Shown here one piece after another: positions 47,173 to 56,073 of a stretch of 64,000 bases of DNA. The notes beneath the pieces are model-generated. The model did no database searches. It worked only from the letters and a program-made list of their open reading frames with translations, and had not been told where the DNA came from. The translations under genes were made by a program, and so were the position numbers. The DNA is from Planctomycetaceae bacterium (lineage in GTDB: Bacteria; Planctomycetota; Planctomycetia; Planctomycetales; Planctomycetaceae). The stretch lies in NCBI GenBank assembly GCA_041398785.1, contig JAWKUA010000003.1, positions 62,001 to 126,000 on the forward strand, given 5' to 3'. Each line of letters starts with the position of its first letter. Position 1 is the stretch's first letter.

Positions 47173-48156
47173 TCAGACTTCGGTCAGTGCTGACTGAGGA
47201 CACTCATCGTAAGAAGACGCGTCATCGGACGTCGTGATGAACTGCTGCCGGGCCTGTTCCAGCAGCGTTCGACAGTCGATCGACAGGTCGCAGTCGACGC
47301 CGAACACTTCCAGCTCCAGCGCGACCTCGTCACGGCACTGAATCGCCAGGTCCAGGAAACGATCGATGTCGATCCCGAAGTGAGCTTCCAGCCAGCCGCG
47401 GCATCGGTCCATGACTACGGCGTCCTTGCGCCAGATCGCTTCGGCAAGCAGCGAGCCGCCATAGGTCGCCGTCTCAATCGGCTCCGTCACAGCCTCGTCA
47501 TGATGCCGGCGAACCGCGCTCAGGACTCCACCTGGAAACTGCCATTTTTGAAACAGCCTGGCTGCGACAGCCGCGTGATCAAACCCGTATCTGGCCTGTT
47601 CCGCTTCGACAAGCAGTGATCCCCTGTGATCGCGATATAGCGACAGGTAGGAATCGCCGTCCGCCTGAGCCATCACCAGAATTCCGACGTCGGCAAGCAG
47701 CCCCGCCGTGTAGGCGTCCTTTCGTTCCAGCACCGTCGCCCGACGATTGACTCGCGACGCGCCACAGGCCGTTGTCAGCGCACTGCGCAGATAATCGTTG
47801 TAGAGTGATCTGGCGGCACCGGTCGCGAACGTGTTGACAATGCTGAACGTCATTGCCAGAAGACGCACCGTTCGCTGTCCGAGCAGTGCCGCTGCCTGGT
47901 GCAGATTGCCGACCGAAGCGGGTAGACCGTACCGCGATGAATTCACAACCTGCAGCAGTTTGGCCGACATCGCGGGGTCGCGACGAATGCAGTCAACGAC
48001 TTCACGAATATCAAAGTCTTCGTCGCGGGTCAGATTCAGCAGCGACTGCGCCACTTCCGGAGGAGAATGCAGACGGGCCGCCTTCGCGATCAGCGCATCG
48101 ATGCCGTCGGGGTCCGGGGGAAGTGAATGCGGCAGCGGATTGCTTGGTGCCATCAT
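47173..48156 (-). CDS. HDOD domain signalling protein
   Basis: The 327-residue protein is an HDOD protein. Conserved parts are IRRDPAMSAKLLQVVNSSRYGLP (in part) near residues 58-80, VGNLHQAAALLGQRTVRLLAMTFS and the later AGLLADVGILVMAQ near 150-163. The HD metal residues are partly replaced, as is usual for HDOD. Such domains take part in signalling and regulation, for instance in the stress and cell-cycle contexts of some bacteria, without known catalytic activity. Two ATG codons are adjacent (48156 and 48153). No receiver, GGDEF or EAL domain is attached. Confidence 0.88.
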   Translation of the reverse strand: MMAPSNPLPHSLPPDPDGIDALIAKAARLHSPPEVAQSLLNLTRDEDFDIREVVDCIRRDPAMSAKLLQVVNSSRYGLPASVGNLHQAAALLGQRTVRLLAMTFSIVNTFATGAARSLYNDYLRSALTTACGASRVNRRATVLERKDAYTAGLLADVGILVMAQADGDSYLSLYRDHRGSLLVEAEQARYGFDHAAVAARLFQKWQFPGGVLSAVRRHHDEAVTEPIETATYGGSLLAEAIWRKDAVVMDRCRGWLEAHFGIDIDRFLDLAIQCRDEVALELEVFGVDCDLSIDCRTLLEQARQQFITTSDDASSYDECPQSALTEV

Positions 48157-48346
48157 GAGAACCTCTGCCGGACTGGGCGACTGCAGTCACGGGAAACTAT
48201 TCTGAGTCCACATCAACAGTAGCTCACAGCTTGACACCACGTCGTGTTCGTTATCCGGGAAACCGCAGTACCGGGCTGAACCCTGCGGGAATTCCCCAAG
48301 TCTCACGCCGCAGCCGATACTTCACAGAAAGGACAGCAGACGTCCG

Positions 48347-49378
48347 ATGAAAACGTGGAACGATGCTCTGCGATCCGGAATCGTCATTCCCGCCTGCCCG
48401 CTGGCTCTCGATGGAGACGGAAGGTGGTCTCGGCGATATCAGCAGGCGCTGCTGAGATACTATGCAGCGGCCGGCGCCGGCGGGCTGGCCGTTGGAGTGC
48501 ATACCACGCAGTTCGAAATCCGTGACCCGAAGCACGGACTGTTCCGGCCGCTGCTGGAGTTCGCGTCACAGGTTTTGACGTCCGCGGGTGCGATGTCTGA
48601 CTTCGTACGGATTGCGGGCATCTGCGGCCACACGCAGCAAGCCGTCGCCGAAGCCGGAATCGCCACCGACCTGGGCTACCACGCCGGACTGCTGAGTCTG
48701 GCGGCACTGCCGGAAGCCGATGACGACGCACTGCTGGAACACTGCCGGCAGGTCGCGAACGTGATTCCGGTGATCGGATTTTACCTGCAGCCTGCGGTCG
48801 GCGGACGAATCCTGAGCTATCGATTCTGGCGACGTCTGTGCGAAGTTGATCAACTGGTTGCCATCAAGATCGCTCCGTTCAACCGCTACTTCACCTGGGA
48901 CGTTGTGCGAGCCGTCATGGAGTCGCAGCGCAGCGACATAGCCCTGTACACCGGCAACGACGACAACATCATCGCTGACCTGATAACTCCGTATTCCTAC
49001 CGCGGGTCGGTACGACGCATCGTCGGCGGACTGCTCGGGCAGTGGGCGGTCTGGACTCGCCGCGCGGTCGAAATGCTGGAACAGATTCAGCAGGCTGCGA
49101 CATTCACGGAAATCGCTGCGAACTGGCTGACGAAGAATACTCAACTGACGGACGCGAACGCCGCTGTCTTCGATGCCGCCAACAACTTCGCCGGCTGCAT
49201 TCCCGGAATCAACGAAATCCTGCGTCGCCAGGGACTGCTGCCGTCAAACCGCTGCCTGAACGAACACGAAGTGCTCAGCCCTGGTCAGGCTGATGAACTG
49301 GACCGCGTTGTTAGAGAATATCCGTGGCTGACAGACGACGAATTCGTCGCGAAGCACTTGGATGACTGGCTGCGCTGA
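48347..49378 (+). CDS. Dihydrodipicolinate synthase (DapA)/N-acetylneuraminate lyase family protein
   Basis: The 343-residue protein belongs to the DHDPS/NAL class I aldolase superfamily: a TIM barrel with VAIKIAPFNRYFT near 174-186 providing the Schiff-base Lys and VIGFYLQPAVGG near 138-149 placing a Tyr. It is longer than DapA, and the glycine-rich GAGGLAVGVHTTQF near 43-56 replaces the usual GTTGE loop. A 2-oxoacid lyase or dehydratase activity is likely, but the lysine-pathway reaction is improbable. It is convergent with the PmoA-like gene; stops are 18 bases apart. Confidence 0.8.
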   Translation: MKTWNDALRSGIVIPACPLALDGDGRWSRRYQQALLRYYAAAGAGGLAVGVHTTQFEIRDPKHGLFRPLLEFASQVLTSAGAMSDFVRIAGICGHTQQAVAEAGIATDLGYHAGLLSLAALPEADDDALLEHCRQVANVIPVIGFYLQPAVGGRILSYRFWRRLCEVDQLVAIKIAPFNRYFTWDVVRAVMESQRSDIALYTGNDDNIIADLITPYSYRGSVRRIVGGLLGQWAVWTRRAVEMLEQIQQAATFTEIAANWLTKNTQLTDANAAVFDAANNFAGCIPGINEILRRQGLLPSNRCLNEHEVLSPGQADELDRVVREYPWLTDDEFVAKHLDDWLR

Positions 49379-49396
49379 CGACACACGGATCGACAA

Positions 49397-50338
49397 CTAC
49401 GGAATTGACCGATACTCGGAAAACACATCGTCCGGAGTTCGCTCGGCGGGAAGGTCGCCGCCGTGCAGCCAGATTCCGTACCTTAGGCGCAGTTCCTCGC
49501 CGGGCCTGACCGTCACTTTGCTGACGTCGCCCTTCTTCATCGCCTGGCGGCCGAACGGATTGGCGACAACCAGCCCGTAATTGCGAGCATGCATCCAGCT
49601 CGGCCGGAAATTGCCCGGATGACACATCACAGTGATCCCGATTGTCTGCCCGTCAACATTCCCGCTGTAGTCGCACCATGCCGCGGCGTTCCCCCAGATG
49701 TTGTCCGCGCCGGAACGGCGTTCGGAATCTGACAACCGACCGCCCCGTACTTCACTGATCGGTGTGGCGACGCGAAAACCGAGACCCATCTCTTCCTGAT
49801 CTCCGAAATGGAACTCCGTGTCCGAACGAAACGTGGAATCCCAGACCAGCAGGTAACCGTCGTCGCGGACGATGACCGTCAGCGAAAACTCCTCGCGACA
49901 AATCATCGAACCGTCCGGACGAAGGTAGCGCTTTTCTTCGACAAACGAGCCGCGGCCGTCACCGCCCTCTGGTTCCTGCACGAATCCTGCATGAACGACC
50001 GAAGCCTTGTTGCGCCAGAAGTCATTACCGCTCAGGTCACCGAACGCCAGCCAGATTCCCGGATGCATCGACGCATGGTCGATGGCGTCCGTGCCTTCGA
50101 TCGGCGGGTGATTGCGAGTCACCTGCCTGCCGCCGGGGACTTTGACGTCGGCGAAATACGGTCGTGGAATCGCCGGGTCGCTGTAGACGTATCGCGCGAC
50201 GGGGAGGCCGTCGACTGTGATCACAACGGCGTCTGATTCCGATTGAAAGGCAACCTGCTGCCCACCCGGCGATTCTGTCGAAACAACGAGCAGACACAGG
50301 AACGGCAGCAATTGCCTTCGAAGACTCGTCATCGGCAT
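49397..50338 (-). CDS. Secreted PmoA-like protein (DUF6807)
   Basis: The 313-residue protein has a signal peptide (about 1-26) and the PmoA/DUF6807 domain, seen in VARYVYSDPAIPRPYFADVK, RNHPPIEGTDAIDHASMHPGIWLAFGDL (in parts) and the C-terminal RYGIWLHGGDL. Family members are abundant in planctomycetes; despite the name there is no evidence here of methane monooxygenase chemistry. The beta-rich fold and the carbohydrate-related neighbours of relatives elsewhere suggest a role in polysaccharide use, which is an inference. A second ATG lies six bases later (50332). Confidence 0.85.
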   Translation of the reverse strand: MPMTSLRRQLLPFLCLLVVSTESPGGQQVAFQSESDAVVITVDGLPVARYVYSDPAIPRPYFADVKVPGGRQVTRNHPPIEGTDAIDHASMHPGIWLAFGDLSGNDFWRNKASVVHAGFVQEPEGGDGRGSFVEEKRYLRPDGSMICREEFSLTVIVRDDGYLLVWDSTFRSDTEFHFGDQEEMGLGFRVATPISEVRGGRLSDSERRSGADNIWGNAAAWCDYSGNVDGQTIGITVMCHPGNFRPSWMHARNYGLVVANPFGRQAMKKGDVSKVTVRPGEELRLRYGIWLHGGDLPAERTPDDVFSEYRSIP

Positions 50339-50350
50339 CGGGTTTCACGT

Positions 50351-51040
50351 TTACGAACGGCGCAGTGCTCGAGGCCGTGTCAGGACTTCGTTGATCAGAA
50401 TCGCCTGTCGAATGCCTTCCGGATTGCGAAGCAGTCGGACGATGTCGCCCGCGGGGGACGCTGCCTGTCGATTTCCGGTCAGCGCCGGCATTTCGCGATC
50501 GCGGCTGCCCAGATGCGAGTTCACGCTGTTGACGATGTCGGCTGTGACAGATTCGTCGACGTCGTGGTCAAGATGCTGCGAAACGTGCTGCGATATGTAT
50601 TGATCGACGTGGCTGCCGATGCCCGTTCCCACCTGCTGCCGCGCTGCAAGTGGAGCCCGCTTGGTAACGGACTGCTGCGCAACTCGGGGCTTCGGCCGTT
50701 CCGGCTGACGAACTGCCGGTGACGGCCGGGGTTTGCGTTGTTTCGGCGGAGCCGGCTGCTGCCGTTCAGGCCGCGGTGGACGGCTGACCTGCGCCGACGG
50801 ACTGGCCGCCGTCGGCCGTGCTGCCAGCGGCTGACGAGGCTGAGCGGGTTTTGCGGGTGCGGCACCGACTTCGGAAAGGAACGCTTCAATCTCACTCTGC
50901 ACGCGCTGTTTGCGTTCCGGAGCGAGATTTCCGCCAGCCGCCATGCGCCGTGCTTTCGCGGCCTTGTCTTCGGCATTCTTCATCATGCCGCGAATCGCGC
51001 TGATGCCGATAATGATCAGGAAAACGATAAGCTTTTCCAC
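50351..51040 (-). CDS. Small membrane protein with Pro/Gln-rich tail, unknown
   Basis: The 229-residue protein has one membrane segment at about residues 4-20 (LIVFLIIIGISAI), a charged helix, and a low-complexity Pro/Ala/Gln/Arg-rich part (about 58-130). The C-terminal part, with SHVDQYISQHVSQHLDHDV, is polar and may form amphipathic helices. It starts with GTG after AGGAAGGA (spacing eight). It lies 17 bases behind floA on the same strand, so it likely belongs to the nfeD-floA operon and may act at the same membrane domains. The family is not recognised. Confidence 0.68.
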   Translation of the reverse strand: MEKLIVFLIIIGISAIRGMMKNAEDKAAKARRMAAGGNLAPERKQRVQSEIEAFLSEVGAAPAKPAQPRQPLAARPTAASPSAQVSRPPRPERQQPAPPKQRKPRPSPAVRQPERPKPRVAQQSVTKRAPLAARQQVGTGIGSHVDQYISQHVSQHLDHDVDESVTADIVNSVNSHLGSRDREMPALTGNRQAASPAGDIVRLLRNPEGIRQAILINEVLTRPRALRRS

Positions 51041-51057
51041 GAAACCGTCCTTCCTGA

Positions 51058-52083
51058 TCAGTTAGCGGCGTCCTGCGGTCGACGCCCTTCGCCCGCGATC
51101 GCCTGGCGCATTTGCGTATCCGCCTGCACGTTCTTCAGTTCATAGAAGTCGAGCAACCCCAGCTTGCGGCTGCCGAACGCTTCAGCGACTGCCTGAGGAA
51201 CCTGAGCTTCCGCAAGTACGACCTTGGCTCGGTTTTCCTGAATGCGGGCGATCATTTCCTGTTCGCGTGCCCTTGCCTGAGCGCGCATCTGTTCGGCCTT
51301 TGCCTGAGCCACGCGCATATCGGCTTCCGCCTGATCCGCCTGCAGTCTCGCGCCGATGTTTTCGCCGACGTCGATGTCCGCAATGTCGATCGACACGATT
51401 TCGTAGGCAGTCTGAGCTTCCAGGCCCTGCTGCAGCACGGTCTTGGAAATCTTATCCGGGTTTTCCAGAACCGTGCTGTACGACGGAGTCGAGCCGATTG
51501 CCTGAACAATTCCCTGACCGACGCGGGCGATCACGGTTTCTTCCGTCGCCCCACCGACCAGTTGCTGAATGTTGGTCCGAACCGTCACACGGGCTCGGGC
51601 TCGCAACTGAATTCCGTCTCCGGCGACGGCATCCAATGTTCCCGCAGTGCGCTTGGGATCGGGGCAGTCAATAACCTTCGGATACACGCTGGTTCGCACG
51701 GCTTCCAGAATGTCGCGTCCCGCCAGATCAATCGCCTGAGCCGTCTGCCAGTCGAGATCAATGTCGGCTCGCTGTGCGGCGATCAGCGCGCGAATCACGT
51801 TGGGCACATTTCCGCCGGCCAGGTAGTGAGCTTCCAGTTTTTCGCGTGTAATCGGATAGTTGCGAGTCACACCGGCCTGCACGGCCATGATCATGCTGCG
51901 GACGATGACTGTCGGATTCACTTTTCGAAACCGCATCGTGATCAGATTCACGAGCGAAATTCGGGCACCCGTCATTTTGCACTGCAGCCACAGACTGGCG
52001 AACTGTGCAAAAACCGCCAGGAAAATAATCGCCAGCAGAAGAATGACGACAATTGCCGCCCACTGCATCGGTCCCATATCCAT
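51058..52083 (-). CDS. floA: Flotillin-like protein FloA (UPF0365)
   Basis: The 341-residue protein has one N-terminal membrane hairpin segment (about 8-30) followed by the SPFH domain and a coiled-coil end. Family phrases are CKMTGARISLVNLI, TVIVRSMIMAVQAGV, LEAHYLAGGNVPNVIRALI, DGIQLRARARVTVRTNI and the Glu/Ala-rich helix LQADQAEADMRVAQAKAEQMR (in part). FloA organises functional membrane microdomains in bacteria. It lies 101 bases behind nfeD, the usual partner order, and before the small membrane protein. Confidence 0.94.
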   Translation of the reverse strand: MDMGPMQWAAIVVILLLAIIFLAVFAQFASLWLQCKMTGARISLVNLITMRFRKVNPTVIVRSMIMAVQAGVTRNYPITREKLEAHYLAGGNVPNVIRALIAAQRADIDLDWQTAQAIDLAGRDILEAVRTSVYPKVIDCPDPKRTAGTLDAVAGDGIQLRARARVTVRTNIQQLVGGATEETVIARVGQGIVQAIGSTPSYSTVLENPDKISKTVLQQGLEAQTAYEIVSIDIADIDVGENIGARLQADQAEADMRVAQAKAEQMRAQARAREQEMIARIQENRAKVVLAEAQVPQAVAEAFGSRKLGLLDFYELKNVQADTQMRQAIAGEGRRPQDAAN

Positions 52084-52184
52084 GAGAGCGCCTTTTCAAA
52101 ATATGCCCGACCTGCTCATCACGTTATCACGTCACAGAAGAGACGTTATTCTGCCGCTGGCGGATCAAACAAAGCCGAAAATTC

Positions 52185-52919
52185 TTACCCGGCGGTGTAG
52201 TTCTCCGGAACATCGAAGTCAAGGATGTCAGCGTCCACCACCTGACTGGCTCCATTCGTATCCGCGCCGGACGACGCGCCAGCGTGCTGCGGCGCTGCGG
52301 ACTCTTCAACTAAGCCTGCCGGTCGCACCGATTCCTCAGCGCCGGAATCGTCATCACCGACTTCGGAAGACGCCGGAACGACCGTCCTGGCCAGTGCATC
52401 GGACGTGACCGGTTTGGCTTCTTTGACGACAAGCCGGGTTCCCTTCACGCCGATCACCTGAATCGCGGTTCCCGGTTCAATCAGCATGCCGGGACTTTCG
52501 GCGTGAAACCGCTCTCCCGCGACGCTCACCATGCCTCCCGGAGTCAGCAGCGACAATGCCTTGCCGGTATTTCCCACCAGCGATTCCAGACCAGTCCGCT
52601 CACGCGCGGAAGCGGATGAAGCCGCGGAGTCCCGGCCGGGACCGCGCAGGACGACCGCGTCGCCGATGCTCGTGTATTGCATCACGACCAGCATTCCGAC
52701 AAACACCGCCGGAATCCCCAGCAGCCAGAAACTGACATACGTCCAGAAGAAACCGGGACTTGTTCCCCACCACGCCTGCCACGCACACCAGGCGGAAATC
52801 AGCAGGGAAATCGCCGAACAAATGCCGATGATTCCGAAGCTGGGGATCATCAGTTCCAGTGCCAGCAGGAACAGGCCGACAATCAGCAGAATAGTTGCAA
52901 GGACTCCGGCGTCAGGCAT
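52185..52919 (-). CDS. NfeD family membrane protein
   Basis: The 244-residue protein has three to four membrane segments at about residues 7-60 and 63-85, then an OB-fold domain with LVGNTGKALSLLTPGGMVSVAGERF (in parts) and ending VIGVKGTRLVVKEA. This is the short NfeD form without the ClpP-like protease domain. NfeD usually pairs with a flotillin/SPFH protein; here FloA follows on the same strand. The C-terminal part after about 165 is Ser/Glu/Asp-rich and may be an unstructured tail. Confidence 0.88.
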   Translation of the reverse strand: MPDAGVLATILLIVGLFLLALELMIPSFGIIGICSAISLLISAWCAWQAWWGTSPGFFWTYVSFWLLGIPAVFVGMLVVMQYTSIGDAVVLRGPGRDSAASSASARERTGLESLVGNTGKALSLLTPGGMVSVAGERFHAESPGMLIEPGTAIQVIGVKGTRLVVKEAKPVTSDALARTVVPASSEVGDDDSGAEESVRPAGLVEESAAPQHAGASSGADTNGASQVVDADILDFDVPENYTAG

Positions 52920-53090
52920 GATTTCACCACAAGCAGGTTTCGACGAGTTCCGGAATCAGAACCGGTCCGGGACATTCGCCGCAGCACGGCGGAGATTCTG
53001 TCGTGACTGAAAAAGAGACACAGAACTGCCGGATTCTTCCGCGGACAGTATAGACTTTCGACTTCGCTCACCGAACCAAAATGCCAAGAG

Positions 53091-54086
53091 ATGTCCGTTT
53101 CTTCAATCCTGACGAAAGACGTTTCTTTCGCCGCCGAACTGATTCGACAGGGGCTGCTGGTCGCATTTCCCACGGAAACGGTTTATGGGCTGGGCGCGGA
53201 TGCAACAAATTCGGCAGCGGTGGCCGGAATCTTTGAAGCCAAGCGGCGACCCGCGTTTGATCCGCTGATCGTGCATCTGCCGAACTCAGCCGCCGCCGCG
53301 CAACTGGTACTGGAATTCCCGCCAGCCGCCGGACTTCTGGCCGAGCGCTTCTGGCCGGGACCGCTGACTCTGGTTCTGCCAAAGAAACCTTTGATTTCCG
53401 ACCTGGTCACGGCAGGGCTGCCGGGTGTCGGAATCCGAGTTCCCTGCCATCCGGTTGCGCTGCGGCTGCTGAATGAGGCAGCCTGTCCGATCGCCGCCCC
53501 CAGCGCCAACCCCTTCGGCAAAATCAGTCCCACCACGGCGCAGCATGTCGTGGACGGACTCGGGGGGCGTATCGATGCGGTCCTGGACGGCGGCCCCTGC
53601 TCGGTGGGTTTGGAATCGACGGTTGTGTCGTTCATGCACGACGCACCGCTTCTGCTTCGGCACGGTGGGCTGCCGCTGGAGATGATCGAAGATGCGATCG
53701 GCCCGATTCACGTCGCCACCAGCAATCCTGCGAACGACGACGCTGCACAATCGTCGCCCGGAATGCTGAGTCGCCACTACGCTCCCGGAATACCGTTGCG
53801 GCTGCGCGCCATCACGGAAAATGCCGTACCATGCCACGGCCTTCGCTGCGGGCTGCTGACGGTCGACGAAGCCCGCTGCGGTGACGGTTTTGTCCGCGTG
53901 CATTCCGTGGGTTCGACTTCGGACCTGCGAACCTGCGCGGCGAACTTTTTTGCTTCGCTGCGAAGCCTCGACTCAGCCGGTCTGGACGTTATCATCGCCC
54001 ACAGGTTCCCTGACCACGGTTTGGGCGTCGCTCTGAACGACCGCCTGGAAAGAGCCTCCCGCAACGACCTGCCGACGATCGGATAA
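53091..54086 (+). CDS. L-threonylcarbamoyladenylate synthase, Sua5/YwlC type
   Basis: The 331-residue protein makes threonylcarbamoyl-AMP from threonine, bicarbonate and ATP for the tRNA t6A modification. The N-terminal ~200 residues are the YrdC/Sua5 domain: GLLVAFPTETVYGLGADA near 18-35, AKRRPAFDPLIVHL near 49-62, KPLISDLVTAGLPGVGIRVP (in part) and CPIAAPSANPFGKISPTTA (in part) near 130-148. The remaining part is the Sua5-specific C-terminal domain, reached through a linker with PGMLSRHYAPGIPL. Length and the two-domain form match YwlC of Bacillus. The ATG follows AAGAG. A DUF6580-like gene follows 12 bases later. Confidence 0.92.
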   Translation: MSVSSILTKDVSFAAELIRQGLLVAFPTETVYGLGADATNSAAVAGIFEAKRRPAFDPLIVHLPNSAAAAQLVLEFPPAAGLLAERFWPGPLTLVLPKKPLISDLVTAGLPGVGIRVPCHPVALRLLNEAACPIAAPSANPFGKISPTTAQHVVDGLGGRIDAVLDGGPCSVGLESTVVSFMHDAPLLLRHGGLPLEMIEDAIGPIHVATSNPANDDAAQSSPGMLSRHYAPGIPLRLRAITENAVPCHGLRCGLLTVDEARCGDGFVRVHSVGSTSDLRTCAANFFASLRSLDSAGLDVIIAHRFPDHGLGVALNDRLERASRNDLPTIG

Positions 54087-54098
54087 TCGAGCCGAGCT

Positions 54099-54647
54099 AT
54101 GAAACATTCGCCTACTCTTGTGATCGCCGCTGCCTGCGCTGTCACAGTTCTGCTGCGAGTCATCGATAACCCGGTGGCCAATGTGTCCGGACTGGGAGCA
54201 CTCGCACTGCTCTGCGGCTCCGTCCTCAGACATCCTGCGGCGGTGCTGATTCCGCTGGCCGTGCGGGCGGCCACCGACACCATCATCGAACTTCGCACCG
54301 GCAGTGGATTTTACGAAAGCTGGTGGTTCGACTACGCGGCGTATGCGGTGATCTTTTCAGTTGGCAGGTTCGTCCGCCGGCGTCACTACGGCAGCGTGCT
54401 CACAGGAGCCCTGACGTCCGCCGCGGTGTTCTTTTTCGTCAGCAACTTCGGAGTCTGGGCCGCCTGGCCGGAAACGTACGCTCACACGTTGGCGGGACTG
54501 ATTGACTGCTACACGAAAGCCATCCCCTTCGCTCGCGGGACGTTTCTTGGTGACGTGGTGCTCAGCCTGGTCTTCTTTTCGGCGTGGAACCTTTTGACGG
54601 TTCCCGTCGGCGAAGAACAGCCGGTTCACACGTCCGGCGCGGCCTGA
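54099..54647 (+). CDS. DUF6580-like membrane protein
   Basis: The 182-residue protein has about five membrane segments (around residues 5-24, 32-55, 77-90, 103-125 and 142-165). Its length, the VSGLGALALLCGSVLRHP and FVSNFGVWAAWP phrases, and the topology resemble DUF6580/ECF S-component-like proteins that are annotated as putative transport proteins. No ATPase partner is adjacent. It starts 12 bases after the Sua5-type gene, so the two are probably cotranscribed. A hairpin with a T-run follows the stop. Confidence 0.7.
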   Translation: MKHSPTLVIAAACAVTVLLRVIDNPVANVSGLGALALLCGSVLRHPAAVLIPLAVRAATDTIIELRTGSGFYESWWFDYAAYAVIFSVGRFVRRRHYGSVLTGALTSAAVFFFVSNFGVWAAWPETYAHTLAGLIDCYTKAIPFARGTFLGDVVLSLVFFSAWNLLTVPVGEEQPVHTSGAA

Positions 54648-54673
54648 CCGTCATTCCGCCAACTGCGATCAGA

Positions 54674-54706
54674 CCGGAGTCGGGCGACCCGGAAGCCGGC
54701 TTTTTT
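54674..54706 (+). terminator. Probable intrinsic terminator after the DUF6580-like gene
   Basis: An imperfect stem with paired CCGG (54674-54677 and 54696-54699) and inner CGGG/CCCG is followed by six T at 54701-54706. It lies 27 bases past the stop at 54647 on the coding strand. Confidence 0.55.
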
Positions 54707-54754
54707 CTGCGCGACGCGTCCGGGTGACGGACAGCCAGTCACACAACTTCACGA

Positions 54755-55057
54755 ATGTTCCCGCCAATGACTTCCATCCCGCAAAACCGCCAGCAGGTGC
54801 TGGACACATACTTCATGGAACATCGCGCGAAGCTGATCGACATCGCCGCCTACCTGGACCGCATTGATCGTGCCGCGAAGGAGGGGGACGGCGCGGACTT
54901 TCGCGACGCGGCGTTTCGCGAGTCGCTGGCGATACTTTCCGACGGCCAGCCGCACCGGGCCAAGCGCATTCTGGCACTGCTGAGCGATCATTCGACTGAC
55001 TTACCGCAGTCGGCTCATGGCATGAAGGGAGCCGCCGGCGCGCCGAAGCCCGCCTGA
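54755..55057 (+). CDS. Small helical protein of unknown function
   Basis: The 100-residue protein is mostly helical and soluble: LDTYFMEHRAKLIDIAAYLDR near residues 16-36 is an amphipathic helix, and a second helix follows. It ends in a Gly/Ala/Pro-rich tail. A later ATG (54767) is an alternative start. I recall similar short proteins beside TatD-like hydrolases, but that is a memory of the family, not proof. It precedes the Rpn gene by 25 bases on the same strand; the TatD-like gene follows the Rpn gene. Confidence 0.55.
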   Translation: MFPPMTSIPQNRQQVLDTYFMEHRAKLIDIAAYLDRIDRAAKEGDGADFRDAAFRESLAILSDGQPHRAKRILALLSDHSTDLPQSAHGMKGAAGAPKPA

Positions 55058-55082
55058 CATTTCACGCGGAAACGCCCGCTCC

Positions 55083-56066
55083 ATGCCCGTCGATCACGAC
55101 CAGATCCATAAATTGCTCGTCGAAGCGTTCTTTCAGGAATTCATGGAACTGTTCTGCCCTGACGAAGCGGCAGTGATAGATTTCGACCACGTCGAGTTTC
55201 TAAAACAGGAACTGTTCACAGACATTTTCCGTGGTGAAAAGCGCGTGCTGGATCTGGTCGTGAAAACGCGCTTGATCTCCGGCGGCGAACACTACGTGCT
55301 GGTCCACTTCGAGTTCGAGTCATCACGCCCGGCGGGAAACTTCGCCGAACGGATGTTCGAATACCACTGCGCGCTGTATTCCCGCTTCAGGACAACGATC
55401 GTCCCTGTGGCTGTGTTCAGCGATGATGCGAAGTGGAAGACGCTGGTCCCCGACATCTTTGAACTTTCACTTGCGGGCCAGACTTACGTGCGGTTTCGCT
55501 ATCATCAGATCAAGCTGAAGCACCTGGACTACCGACGGTTTCTGGGTTCCGCCAATCCGCTGGTCTACGCATTGATGGCTAAGATGGCGTATAATCGGCG
55601 GGATCGAGTGCGCCTGCGGGCGGATTTCCTGCGAATGATTTTGAAGCTGGGAATCTCAGGAGACCGCGAGAGCATTCTGCTGCAATATGTCGACGCGTAC
55701 ATGGAACTGACTCCGCGTGAGCTGACTTCCTTTAACGAACTGATCATCGATGAGGACTACCAAATGGTTCAGGAAATCATAACGTCGTGGGAACGTGAAG
55801 GGCGGGAAAAAGGCCGCGTCGAAGGCCGTGTCGAAGGCCGCGTCGAAGGTCGTGTTGAAGGCCGCGTCGAAGGCCGCGTTGAAGGTCGAGTTGAAGGAAA
55901 ACTGGAGGCGAAGCAGTCAGTCCTGCTGCGTCAGCTTCAGCGCCGCTTCAAGGCTGTCGATGAACAGGTTCGGCAGCGAATCGAAGGCATTCACGACGAA
56001 GGTCGCCTGGATTCCCTGCTGGACCAGGTGGTGGAAATTTCGTCTCCGGATGAACTGGTTTGGTGA
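55083..56066 (+). CDS. Rpn family recombination-promoting nuclease / putative transposase
   Basis: The 327-residue protein has the Rpn/YhgA-like layout: PD-(D/E)XK nuclease fold with LDLVVKTRLIS, the acidic core in VLVHFEFESSRP (the Glu-x-Glu in place of the Glu-His-Lys of the other copy) near residues 74-85, and LMAKMAYNRRDRVRLRADFLRM (in part). The C-terminal helix has the charged EGRVEGRV repeat, made by seven 12-base units at 55812-55895. Compared with the copy at 10772-11758 the sequence is quite different, so the two are old paralogues rather than a recent duplication. No terminal inverted repeats are seen. Confidence 0.82.
   Translation: MPVDHDQIHKLLVEAFFQEFMELFCPDEAAVIDFDHVEFLKQELFTDIFRGEKRVLDLVVKTRLISGGEHYVLVHFEFESSRPAGNFAERMFEYHCALYSRFRTTIVPVAVFSDDAKWKTLVPDIFELSLAGQTYVRFRYHQIKLKHLDYRRFLGSANPLVYALMAKMAYNRRDRVRLRADFLRMILKLGISGDRESILLQYVDAYMELTPRELTSFNELIIDEDYQMVQEIITSWEREGREKGRVEGRVEGRVEGRVEGRVEGRVEGRVEGKLEAKQSVLLRQLQRRFKAVDEQVRQRIEGIHDEGRLDSLLDQVVEISSPDELVW
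55812..55895 (+). repeat. Seven tandem 12-base units inside the Rpn gene
   Basis: Units GGCCGCGTCGAA, GGCCGTGTCGAA, GGCCGCGTCGAA, GGTCGTGTTGAA, GGCCGCGTCGAA, GGCCGCGTTGAA and GGTCGAGTTGAA run head to tail. Each encodes Gly-Arg-Val-Glu. The length is a multiple of three, so copy changes keep the frame. Confidence 0.92.
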
Positions 56067-56073
56067 CGCGATT

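Noticed and set aside
55812..55895. Short regular repeats considered as a CRISPR array
   Set aside because: Units are 12 bases with no spacers and stay in frame within a nuclease gene; they are a coding tandem repeat.
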